Below are positions 8,555 through 15,478 of a stretch of DNA of 50,059 bases, piece by piece. Source of the DNA: an uncultured Clostridia bacterium (GTDB lineage: Bacteria > Bacillota > Clostridia > Oscillospirales > Oscillospiraceae); contig CANAZG010000012.1 in NCBI GenBank assembly GCA_947365965.1, positions 1 to 50,059 on the forward strand. Reading direction: 5' to 3'. The notes below the pieces were generated by a model, which worked only from the letters and a program-made list of their open reading frames with translations, made no database searches and was not told where the DNA came from. Position 1 is the stretch's first letter. Each line of letters opens with the position of its first letter. Position numbers and translations under genes: made by a program.

Positions 8555-8620
8555 ATGGTTGTATCATAGCAAAAGGAATGGTTGGATTCAAGAGAGGCGT
8601 TTTTTCAAAGATACAACCAT
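8555..8620 (-). promoter_or_regulatory. Promoter with paired operators for the XRE-ABC operon
   Basis: Minus-strand TTGAAT (8586-8591), 17 bp and TATGAT (8563-8568) form the promoter. ATGGTTGTATC at 8555-8565 overlaps the -10 element and its exact reverse complement GATACAACCAT lies at 8610-8620, upstream of -35. Centres are 55 bp apart, about five helical turns. This is a likely autoregulatory and possibly looping operator pair. Confidence 0.7.
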
Positions 8621-8687
8621 TAGTTTCAAAGGAAAACCAATAAGGGATTATTTTACATGATTGGCATGATGGCATAAAAGGATAGCA

Positions 8688-8721
8688 CAAAAATGACGGC
8701 AAGGAATACTCCCCGCCGTCA
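8688..8721 (-). terminator. Terminator of the tnpV remnant
   Basis: A 7-bp perfect stem (8694-8700 with 8715-8721) followed on the minus strand by ATTTTTG, directly after the tnpV stop at 8729. Confidence 0.65.
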
Positions 8722-8728
8722 CTGTACT

Positions 8729-9104
8729 TTATGCGTATCTGATTTCCGTGTTCACCAGTTCCATCGCGCTGGTCCGGATATTATTCATCTTGCCGCCCCA
8801 TGCCATTTGGTCGACAGCTTTCAGCGCCTCGGTGATACCTTGAGCTTGGGCCATCTGCCGGACGATAGTGTCCAACCGCTCTTGCGCCTGCTGACCAATA
8901 TCGGCAAGGTAGCTGTTCAGCCTGCCGCCGAGCAGCAAACTGGTATAGCGGGCCTTGCGGTATTCTCTGATGTACCGCAGGCGTCATTAATCCATATGCC
9001 GACAGGCTGTTCTATTTCAGAGGGTGCAGACAGACAGTGGAAATAGTAGTCGCCAATCAGTTCATACCAAAGACCGTTGTTTTTGTCAAAATGTACTTGT
9101 CCAT
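8729..9104 (-). pseudogene. tnpV: tnpV, transposon-encoded protein, with two frameshifts
   Basis: TnpV is a small protein found on clostridial integrative transposons; its function is unknown. Three collinear pieces are visible on the minus strand. Residues MDKYI begin at ATG 9104 behind a GGAGG (9113-9117). After a frame change in a short T-run near 9087-9091 comes DKNNGLWYELIGDYYFHCL and PVGIWINDA. After a second shift near 8977-8980 comes RYIREYRKARYTSLLLGGR, then NSYLADIGQQAQERLD and DQMAWGGKMNNIR to the stop at 8729. Re-joining the frames gives a full-length protein of about 125 residues, so the gene is complete apart from two indels. It marks this region as the debris of a mobile element. 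Confidence 0.8.
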
Positions 9105-9388
9105 AGTGAAATCCTCCGCTATAATATATTCGCACATACGTCGCAGTTTCTCGATTGCCACACCGTTTTGTAGTTTGTTACCAGCCTTTCCTTCCCTTGA
9201 TTTTTCCCTCATGCGGGGTCAAGTTAAGGACAACAATGCGTGAAATCAGATAAAGGGATCCGGCGGGGACAATGCGAAAAATCCTTTATTTGCAAGGTTT
9301 TCGGAGGACTTTATTAAGAAACCACAGTGACTAATGGATAGCTATGAAATTGTGTGGTTCAAATCGGGATTTATGAGGTGCACTTAAT

Positions 9389-9820
9389 ATGAAAAAACAC
9401 ACTTGGATGATCGTGCTTATTGTCATGATGGTATTGTCCGTATCTTGTTTTGTTTTCTGGAGACAAGCCCGTATCGAACACGTTAAGATGGCAGATTTGT
9501 GTCAGGGCAGTATTTGTCGGTCATTAGAGAGTTTCAAAGAGTATTCAGTCAATGGAGACGATTCTTTCTACACATACGGAGTGGCAGAGTTTAGGTGCTT
9601 TATGAATGCGTATCGTTATCTAAACGATCATTCAAGTGATCCAGAGTATTTGTATTGCAATGTTATTTATGGCGAGATGGCGCTCAATCCCCAAAAGGTA
9701 CAGGCAAATATGCAGGAGACCGTGGAAGCCTTAGCCATTTTAGCAGATGATTACACGGACCCCAATGGCTATATCCGTTTGAACGAGTTGGGAAACCTGT
9801 TTCACCATGCGGAAGAATAA
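9389..9820 (+). CDS. Small membrane-anchored protein, unknown function
   Basis: A 143-residue protein with an N-terminal hydrophobic helix (about 6-24) and an exported domain of about 115 residues with no motif I recognise. The helix ends in LSVSC, which is not a good lipobox because the -3 position is Ser, so a membrane anchor is more likely than lipidation. GAGGTG lies 9 bp before the ATG. Base composition is clearly more AT-rich than the core genes, with A/T-ending codons, which suggests recent transfer together with the tnpV and integrase remnants. The next gene begins 40 bp downstream on the same strand. Confidence 0.75.
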   Translation: MKKHTWMIVLIVMMVLSVSCFVFWRQARIEHVKMADLCQGSICRSLESFKEYSVNGDDSFYTYGVAEFRCFMNAYRYLNDHSSDPEYLYCNVIYGEMALNPQKVQANMQETVEALAILADDYTDPNGYIRLNELGNLFHHAEE

Positions 9821-9860
9821 ACAAGCTGCGCCGATAAGCAAGAATTTGCGGGAGGATACT

Positions 9861-10322
9861 ATGAAAATGAAAAGGTGCGTAAAAGAATCCTTTGTTGTGA
9901 TAGGAAAAATGGGGTCGACTTTAGAAGGAGAGGGCTTTATTCAAAGATTATGGGATGATGCAAATACGCACTTTGGAGAAGTTCAACATTTAGCTAAGAA
10001 AGATGAGAATGGAAATATCAGTGGCATATGGGGTGCTATGTCTGATTTCTCCCACGCATTCAATCCGTGGGAAGATTTCGACAAGGGACTTTATCTTGCT
10101 GGGGTAGAATGCAGGGAGGATGCAGAAGCCCCCGACGGTTGGACAAAATGGATTATTCCTGGCTATGAATATATTTATATAGAATTTGAGAATGATTCTA
10201 CCTTTTCAGAGGCAATAAAGTATCTGAAGGATAATGCTATCCCATTGGTAGGAGCGGTCCACGATTTTACATGTCCACAGACAGGGAAGAATTATATGTT
10301 TTTTCCAATTAGAAAGTTATAG
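9861..10322 (+). CDS. GyrI-like / AraC effector-binding domain protein
   Basis: A 153-residue stand-alone effector-binding (SOUL/GyrI-like) protein. Features that fit are the N-terminal strand ESFVVIGKMGST, the central HAFNPWEDFDKGLYLAGVE block and the C-terminal WIIPGYEYIYIEF and TFSEAIKYLKDN segments. These folds bind small hydrophobic or cationic molecules and occur alone or fused to AraC and MerR regulators. No DNA-binding domain is present here. ATG at 9861 follows GGGAGG at a good distance; the frame is open back to 9807 but that part overlaps the previous gene. Composition is AT-rich like its neighbour, consistent with a transferred cargo gene. Confidence 0.7.
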   Translation: MKMKRCVKESFVVIGKMGSTLEGEGFIQRLWDDANTHFGEVQHLAKKDENGNISGIWGAMSDFSHAFNPWEDFDKGLYLAGVECREDAEAPDGWTKWIIPGYEYIYIEFENDSTFSEAIKYLKDNAIPLVGAVHDFTCPQTGKNYMFFPIRKL

Positions 10323-10326
10323 ATAA

Positions 10327-10461
10327 ATATGGATTTATCAGGCACGCATCCATCAACAGATGACCGCTTGCTTTGAATATTTTGACGAGCGGTTTGACGA
10401 AGTGGCTTTCGGCAACACCAATCTGAAAAGGAGGTGTGGGGGGATTGACAGGGATTGGCGG
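10327..10461 (+). other. Unassigned AT-rich remnant between island and MATE gene
   Basis: A short open frame reads RIHQQMTACFEYFDERFDEV then AFGNTNLKRR before drifting into the MATE terminator. It has no start codon with a ribosome site and looks like the tail of a decayed gene. I could not identify the family. It marks the right edge of the AT-richer island. Confidence 0.3.
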
Positions 10462-10501
10462 AAAAGAGGGCAGACGGCGCTGGACGCGCCGTCTGCCCTC
10501 T
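10462..10501 (-). terminator. Terminator of the MATE gene
   Basis: A perfect 16-bp stem (10465-10480 with 10486-10501) with a 5-base loop, followed on the minus strand by TTTT, 12 bp after the MATE stop at 10514. Confidence 0.88.
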
Positions 10502-10513
10502 CCGCCTGACGCG

Positions 10514-11905
10514 TCAGGCGCTGTGATCGCAGCTGCAATTCTTTTTCAAAGCCTTTCTCCTCGAGAGAAGGGGGCGGTCCGGGCACGTCAGCTTCCGATA
10601 GCAGAAGAAGTAGGCGGGCAACAGAAACAGGTCCGCCATAATCCACGCGGCCGGGGAGGCGAAGCAGGCGGCGGTGAATCCAAAGGCCGGCACCAGGAAC
10701 GCCAGACCCGCCCGGGCGGCCATCTCCAGCACGCCGGCCAGGGTGGCCAGGGGGGAGAAGCCCATGCCCTGGATCATGAAGCGCACAATGTTCACCAGGG
10801 ACAGGGGGAAGAAGAACATGGCGTTGATGAACAGGTACTGCCGGGCCAGGGGCAGCAGGGAGGCGCTGCCCGCGTCCAGAAACAGCATGATGAGGGGATC
10901 GGCCAGTACCAGCAGGGCCACCAGGGAGAGGGCGGAATAGGCCGCGCCCAGGGACACGCAGGAGCGGAGCCCCTGGTGGAGGCGCTCCCACCGGCCCGCC
11001 CCCACGTTCTGTCCGCCGTAGGTGGCCATGGTGCTGCCCATGGCGTCAAAGGGGCAGCACAGGAACATGGAAACCTTGGTGGCGGCGGTGACGGAGGTGA
11101 CGTAGACCGTGCCCAGGCCGTTCACCGCAGTCTGTATCATGACGCTGCCCACGGCGGTGATGGAGTATTGCAGCCCCATAGGCAGGCCCATCAGGCACAG
11201 CTCCCCCATGCGGCGGCGGTCCCAGCGCCAGTCCTCAGCCTCGGTGCGCAGAATCGGATATCCCCGCACCATCCGCACGAGGCACCCGATCCCCGCCAAA
11301 GCCTGGGCCAGCACCGTGGCCAGGGCCGCGCCAAATACGTCCAGATGGAAGGTGAGGATGAACAGCACGTCCAGGGCGATGTTGACCAGGGAGGAGACGA
11401 TCAGCCAGATCACCGGCGTCCGGCTGTCCCCCAGGGAGCGGAGGATGCCCGCGCAGAAGTTGTAGAGGAAGGAGGCGGGAAGCCCGGCGAAGATGGTGAC
11501 AATATAAATATAGGAGCGGTGGTAGATGTCCGCCGGGGTGTTCATGGCTGTGAGGATAACGTCGCAGAGAAGCACCGTGGCGGCAGTGAGGGCCGCGCCG
11601 ATGATGAGGCACAGCCATACGCCGCTGGCGGTACACCGGCGCAGCTCCTGGTAGTCCTCCGCGCCAAAGTGCTGGGCCACCGGGATGGCGAAGCCGCCGC
11701 ACACGCCGGCGCAGAAGCCCACCACCAGGAAGTTGATGGACCCGGTGGCGCCCACTGCCGCCAGGGCCGCGCCCCCCAGGGTCTTGCCCACGATGGCGGT
11801 GTCCACCACGTTGTAGAGCTGCTGGAACAGATATCCAAACAGCACAGGAATGCCGAAGCTGAGGATCAGCCTCATGGGGCTGCCCTTGGTGAGATTTTTT
11901 GTCAT
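10514..11905 (-). CDS. MATE-family multidrug / cation antiporter
   Basis: A 463-residue integral membrane protein of the MATE family, which exports organic cations and drugs in exchange for Na+ or H+. It has about 12 membrane segments in two pseudo-symmetric halves. Recognisable family blocks are PVLFGYLFQQLYNVVDTAIV near the N-terminus, GGAALAAVGATGSINFLVVG and the second-half counterpart LPMGLQYSITAVGSVMIQTA. The start at 11905 (MTKNLTKGSPM) has GAGGTATCG before it; the frame is open 45 codons further upstream but contains the promoter. It is monocistronic, with its own promoter and terminator. Substrate cannot be told from sequence. Confidence 0.93.
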   Translation of the reverse strand: MTKNLTKGSPMRLILSFGIPVLFGYLFQQLYNVVDTAIVGKTLGGAALAAVGATGSINFLVVGFCAGVCGGFAIPVAQHFGAEDYQELRRCTASGVWLCLIIGAALTAATVLLCDVILTAMNTPADIYHRSYIYIVTIFAGLPASFLYNFCAGILRSLGDSRTPVIWLIVSSLVNIALDVLFILTFHLDVFGAALATVLAQALAGIGCLVRMVRGYPILRTEAEDWRWDRRRMGELCLMGLPMGLQYSITAVGSVMIQTAVNGLGTVYVTSVTAATKVSMFLCCPFDAMGSTMATYGGQNVGAGRWERLHQGLRSCVSLGAAYSALSLVALLVLADPLIMLFLDAGSASLLPLARQYLFINAMFFFPLSLVNIVRFMIQGMGFSPLATLAGVLEMAARAGLAFLVPAFGFTAACFASPAAWIMADLFLLPAYFFCYRKLTCPDRPLLSRRKALKKNCSCDHSA

Positions 11906-11929
11906 AGTCGATACCTCAAATTGTACGGG

Positions 11930-11973
11930 CCTGTGGGACCCCGGGTCCCGCCGGAAGGGGGAGGGGCCACAGG
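11930..11973 (-). promoter_or_regulatory. Structured 5' leader of the MATE gene
   Basis: Between promoter and ATG lies a nested inverted repeat: CCTGTGG (11930-11936) with CCACAGG (11967-11973), and overlapping it a GGGACCC/GGGTCCC palindrome at 11935-11949. It could form a leader hairpin or be an operator. No known riboswitch is recognised. Confidence 0.4.
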
Positions 11974-11984
11974 AAACTTGAGCT

Positions 11985-12012
11985 ATTATAGTCGATTGTG
12001 ACAAAAATGCAA
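11985..12012 (-). promoter_or_regulatory. Promoter of the MATE gene
   Basis: Minus-strand TTGCAT (12007-12012), 16-bp spacer, perfect TATAAT (11985-11990), 80 bp upstream of the ATG. Confidence 0.7.
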
Positions 12013-12073
12013 GCGTCAATTTAGGCAATATTGCCAGCACTCCAAGGGCCGCCCTTGTGCAAAATGATAGGGC

Positions 12074-12298
12074 TCAGTCGCCGGGGCCGGGGAAGATGAC
12101 CTTGCCCAGGTTCCAGTTGCGGGCTACCCGGCGGGCGGCGTCCTGGCGCTCCTCCTCATTGCGGTAGGAGAGCTCGGCGGTGTGGCTGCCGCAGTCCAGG
12201 CACTGGACGTAGAGGCACCAGCCGCCCTCCTCCTCGATGATGCCCGCGCCGTGGCAGCAGGGGCAGTCCTGGAGCTCGATGTCTTCAAAGGGATTCAT
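12074..12298 (-). CDS. Lar-like (restriction alleviation) zinc-ribbon protein
   Basis: A 74-residue protein with two CxxC pairs, C12-x2-C15 and C33-x2-C36, spaced by a beta hairpin, and a C-terminal ARRVARNWN helix. This is the layout of the Lar restriction-alleviation family (CPFCG, then a second knuckle, then an A-x2-x-WN helix). Lar of the Rac prophage modulates type I restriction; most chromosomal and phage homologues are uncharacterised. No restriction-modification genes are present in the window, so the role here is open. AGGAGG lies well placed before the ATG at 12298, and a promoter lies upstream. Confidence 0.75.
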   Translation of the reverse strand: MNPFEDIELQDCPCCHGAGIIEEEGGWCLYVQCLDCGSHTAELSYRNEEERQDAARRVARNWNLGKVIFPGPGD

Positions 12299-12331
12299 AA
12301 AAGGAGTCCTCCTAAGATCAGATTGTCCCCT

Positions 12332-12360
12332 ATTGTACCACAGCTTTTGCAAAAGGACAA
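12332..12360 (-). promoter_or_regulatory. Promoter of the Lar-like gene
   Basis: Minus-strand TTGTCC (12355-12360), 17 bp, TACAAT (12332-12337), about 33 bp upstream of the ATG. Confidence 0.7.
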
Positions 12361-12386
12361 CCTGTCCCTCTGTGGAAAATTGCCGC

Positions 12387-12701
12387 CTACGGCCCGATGC
12401 CCAGGCCCTCCACGATCTCCCGTAGCTTCCGCCAGTCCTCCGTCATTCGCTCCAGCCGCTCCCGTCCACCGGCGGTGAGGCGGTAGTACTTGCGCACAGG
12501 GCCGTTGGACGCGCTGCCCTGGAAGGTGTCCGCCGCGCCCTCCCGGGCCAGGCGGCGGAGGACGGCGTAGAAGGTGCTCTCCGTCACCTCGGGGAAGCGG
12601 GCGCGCATGGTCTGGATCACGTCATAGCCGTATTTCGGCTCCCCGCTGAGGCACTGGAGCAGGCACAGCTCCAGCACGCCCTTTTTCAGCTGCGCGTCCA
12701 T
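12387..12701 (-). CDS. PadR-family transcriptional repressor
   Basis: A 104-residue PadR-type winged helix regulator. Typical family features are the start LKKGVLELCLLQCL, GYDVIQTM, the recognition region VTESTFYAVLRRLAREG and the wing NGPVRKYYRLTAGGRERL, ending in a short dimerisation helix. The ATG at 12701 has GGAGG just upstream and lies 16 bp inside the end of the HAAS-domain gene, so the two are translationally coupled. PadR proteins encoded with HAAS/DUF1700 membrane proteins are a known pairing in Firmicutes, with the PadR protein repressing the operon. A palindrome at the operon promoter is a candidate binding site. Confidence 0.92.
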   Translation of the reverse strand: MDAQLKKGVLELCLLQCLSGEPKYGYDVIQTMRARFPEVTESTFYAVLRRLAREGAADTFQGSASNGPVRKYYRLTAGGRERLERMTEDWRKLREIVEGLGIGP

Positions 12702-14419
12702 GCGCCCTCCTTTCCGCCCCGCCCCAGGACCGCCCACAGGAACGCCGCCAGAACCGCGCCCACAGCATAGGGCAGCAGGGACGGGAGGAGGATCTGGGGC
12801 GGGACCGGGGAGGTCAGGTCTATGGCGTGGAGGGGGACGCCCAGGCACAGCAGACCGGCCATGCTGCCGGCGGCGTGGACGGCGGCGGGCAGATACCGGA
12901 TGGAGCCGGAGAAGCATCGGGCCAGGGTCCAGATCAGCTCCAGCATCAGCGCCAGAACGGAGAGCTCAATGGATAAGACGATCCACTGGCCCACAGGCAG
13001 CAGGACCCCGTCCATCCGGAGGGCGTGGACCCGGCATACGGTCCATATGGACGGGCCGCCCACCAGGGCGGTGAGGAGCAGGGGCGGCAGGAGGCTCCAG
13101 ACCTTGGGCCGCTTCTCCGGCAAAAACCGGCTCTCCAGCGCGGCCCGCTGCCGGACCCGCAGCAGCGCGGACAGGGCGGCGGTCCCCAGCAGCAGGGCCG
13201 CCGCGCCAACCCAGTGGGCGTTCCCGGTGAAGTACACCCACCGCAGCCAGCCCACGGCTCCGCGCGCAAAGGCCCGCAGAAGCCCCAGCAGCAGCCACGC
13301 CGCCGCCGCCAGCATCACCATCCAGGGCAGCGTCCGGCGGCGGCGGAGCCGCGCTCTGGGGTCCTCCGCCAGCAGGTCCCGCACCACGGTCTCCGGCCGG
13401 CCAAAATCCGCGATCAGCTCCTCCTCGGTCCGGCCCCGCTCCAGCCCCACCTGGAGCTGCTCATCGTAGTCGGAGAGGATGTCCGCCGCCTGCTCCGCGC
13501 TGAACCAGCCCAGCAGGCAGACCCCCAGCCGGTGGAGCCAGCCCCGTCGGGTTGAGGGCCTCTCCCGCAGGAGGGCGGGGAGGGGGCGTCGGCGGTCCGT
13601 CCACCGCTGGAAGGCCAGGGCCGTGGCCAGCCCGGCGCAGTAGGGCAGCAGACAGAGGAGAAGCTGACCGGCAAAGGCTGCGTGGCTGTCCGCGATGGAA
13701 AGGCTATGGCACTGGGCGTAGCTGAAGAAGGTGGCCCCCAGAGCTCCCACGGCGTGGGGGATGCCGGGGAAGTACCCCACGGAGACAGATACGGTCCGGT
13801 ACGCCAGCCAGAGGGCCAGCAGGCCCAAGACCGCCGCCACGGCCAGGATGAAATAGGTGTTCACCATGCCCACATACTCCGGGGAAAGGCGGGGCGCGGC
13901 GATGAGAATCTGCTCCACAGCCTCGAAGAACACCGTCACGCCAAAGGGGATCAGGAGGCCGGGGAGGGGGGAGGCCCGCCGTTGGGGAGGAAACCGCTCC
14001 TCCAGGGTCACCCGGGCCGGTCCCCGCAGCAGCAGGAACAGGGCGGAGGACGCGGCGGGGAGGAACAGGCAGGAGCAGAGGGAGCACAGGGGCAGCAGCA
14101 GGCCGCCCCCCAGGCTCAGGACGCTGACCCACAAGAAGGCGAGACAGGCCGCCAGCAGCGCCCCCCACAGGGCGCTCTGGCGCAGGCGGGAGAGCTTGGC
14201 CGCTGGCTCCTGGTCCAGGATCTGGGCGGCGGCCTCCGCCGGTGTCCCCATGGCCTCCAGAATCTCCCCGGCGGCCCGGCCCCGCTCCCGGCCTTCCGCC
14301 CACTGATCCTCAAAGTCCGCCAGAATGTCCCGGACCTGCAGGGCGGGGAAATACCAGACCAGCCGCTTGCCCAGCCCGTCCAGCCAGCCGCCGGGGGTGG
14401 GAATGTGCTTTGCGCGCAT
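12686..14419 (-). CDS. Multi-pass membrane protein with two HAAS (DUF1700) modules
   Basis: A 577-residue protein built from two similar halves. Residues about 10-75 (WLDGLGKRLVWYFP, VRDILADFEDQWAEGRERG, then GTPAEAAAQIL) form a HAAS-like helical domain followed by several membrane helices. Residues about 288-365 (RRGWLHRLGVCLLGWFSAEQ, ADILSDYDEQLQVGLERG, FGRPETVVRDLL) repeat it, followed by a second set of membrane helices. HAAS domains occur in membrane proteins paired with PadR regulators and are thought to relay signals; biochemical function is unknown. The duplicated layout suggests internal duplication. ATG at 14419 has AGGATG upstream. It is the first gene of the operon, PadR the second. 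Confidence 0.8.
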   Translation of the reverse strand: MRAKHIPTPGGWLDGLGKRLVWYFPALQVRDILADFEDQWAEGRERGRAAGEILEAMGTPAEAAAQILDQEPAAKLSRLRQSALWGALLAACLAFLWVSVLSLGGGLLLPLCSLCSCLFLPAASSALFLLLRGPARVTLEERFPPQRRASPLPGLLIPFGVTVFFEAVEQILIAAPRLSPEYVGMVNTYFILAVAAVLGLLALWLAYRTVSVSVGYFPGIPHAVGALGATFFSYAQCHSLSIADSHAAFAGQLLLCLLPYCAGLATALAFQRWTDRRRPLPALLRERPSTRRGWLHRLGVCLLGWFSAEQAADILSDYDEQLQVGLERGRTEEELIADFGRPETVVRDLLAEDPRARLRRRRTLPWMVMLAAAAWLLLGLLRAFARGAVGWLRWVYFTGNAHWVGAAALLLGTAALSALLRVRQRAALESRFLPEKRPKVWSLLPPLLLTALVGGPSIWTVCRVHALRMDGVLLPVGQWIVLSIELSVLALMLELIWTLARCFSGSIRYLPAAVHAAGSMAGLLCLGVPLHAIDLTSPVPPQILLPSLLPYAVGAVLAAFLWAVLGRGGKEGAWTRS

Positions 14420-14442
14420 ATGCCGTCATCCTTTCTACTGTG

Positions 14443-14505
14443 CTATACTACTGTTTAATAATTAGTAGTTGACCACAGTATAGCCTCCCTCCGGGCGTTT
14501 GTCAA
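14443..14505 (-). promoter_or_regulatory. Promoter and candidate PadR operator of the HAAS-padR operon
   Basis: Minus-strand TTGACA (14500-14505), 17 bp, TATACT (14477-14482) is a near-perfect sigma-A promoter. CTATACT at 14443-14449 and AGTATAG at 14477-14483 form an inverted repeat that includes the -10 box, with an inner ACTACT (14447-14452) / AGTAGT (14464-14469) pair. The AT-rich palindrome downstream of -10 is a likely PadR binding site. Confidence 0.75.
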
Positions 14506-14569
14506 GAGGGGGGCGGGGATTCCTGCGGGGGTCTGGAGCGTCCGGCTGGCGGGGCTTCCGGCAAAAGGG

Positions 14570-15478
14570 TCAGGGGAACCGGACTGTCACCGTCAGAACC
14601 TCCCCCTGGCACTGGGCCTCCACGCTGCCGCCCATGGCCTCGGTGAGCTGCCGGGCGATGGACAGGCCCAGGCCCGTGGCCTGCCGGCCTGTCTGGACCG
14701 TGAAGTATCGGTCAAAGAGCTTCTGGGCCAGCAGGGCCGTCATGCCCGGGGCGGTGTTGGAGAAGGTGAGGGTCCCGTCCGCCTCCAGGGAGACCGACAG
14801 GTCCCCGGCGCTGTACTTGACCGCGTTGGACAGGATGTTGCCCAGCACCCGGCCCAGGGCGGCCCGGTCCAGCTGCCGGACCACCGGCCCCTCCGGCAGG
14901 CGGACCTCCGGGGCAATGCCCCTGGCGGACAGCACCGGATACCACGCCGCCAGGTTCTCCTCCAGGGCCGGGCCCAGGCTCACCGCCTCCGGGGACCCGC
15001 CGCTGCGGGCGGAGAGGGCCACGGCGTACTGGAAGAACTCCTCCGTCAGCTGCCGCAGATGGTCCGTCCGGTCCCGGACGAGGTCCAGATACCGCGCCGC
15101 GTCCGGGCTCGTCTCCTCCCCCTCCAGCAGGTCCAGGTAGCCGCAGATGGCGGTGAGGGGGGTGCGCAGATCGTGGGAGATGTTGGCCACCGCATCCTTG
15201 AGGGCCTGATCCCCCTGCCGGTACCGGCAGCGCTCCTGGCGCAGCAAGCGGAGCTGGCTGTTGAGGCTGGCGGCCAGACGGCGCATGGCCCGGTCCTGGC
15301 TGGAGATGGAGAGGAGGGTGTTGGTGTCCGTGTCCAGGCGCTCCTGGAGCCCCCGGCGAATCTCCTCCGCCGAGCGGCGCATGAGCAGGATCTTCCACGC
15401 CAGCAGCGCGGAGACAGCCGACAAAACGGCGCACAGGGTCAGGAGAAGATACGCCATGGAGAGACACCATCCGTTCAC
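14570..15478 (-). CDS. Sensor histidine kinase of the ABC detoxification operon
   Basis: A 302-residue kinase with one clear membrane helix (about 9-32), almost no extracytoplasmic region, a linker, a dimerisation domain with the phosphorylated His in NISHDLRTPLT (about residue 101) and a HATPase domain with N-box NILSNAVKYS, the FSNTAPGM region and G-box TGLGLSIARQL. Short sensor regions like this are typical of kinases that read the state of a partner ABC transporter or the membrane. The start is a GTG whose G-T-G-A overlaps the stop of the preceding permease gene. Its partner is the response regulator at 18894-19562, separated from it by the four transporter genes of the same operon. Confidence 0.92.
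   Translation of the reverse strand: MNGWCLSMAYLLLTLCAVLSAVSALLAWKILLMRRSAEEIRRGLQERLDTDTNTLLSISSQDRAMRRLAASLNSQLRLLRQERCRYRQGDQALKDAVANISHDLRTPLTAICGYLDLLEGEETSPDAARYLDLVRDRTDHLRQLTEEFFQYAVALSARSGGSPEAVSLGPALEENLAAWYPVLSARGIAPEVRLPEGPVVRQLDRAALGRVLGNILSNAVKYSAGDLSVSLEADGTLTFSNTAPGMTALLAQKLFDRYFTVQTGRQATGLGLSIARQLTEAMGGSVEAQCQGEVLTVTVRFP

Noticed and set aside
9320-9359. AACCACA / TGTGGTT inverted repeat before the gene at 9389
   Set aside because: Only 7 bp with a 26-base gap in AT-rich DNA; could occur by chance and no partner regulator is suggested.
10327-10510. Possible small gene downstream of the GyrI-like gene
   Set aside because: No start codon with ribosome site, it runs into the MATE terminator and matches nothing I know. 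Kept only as a low-confidence remnant.
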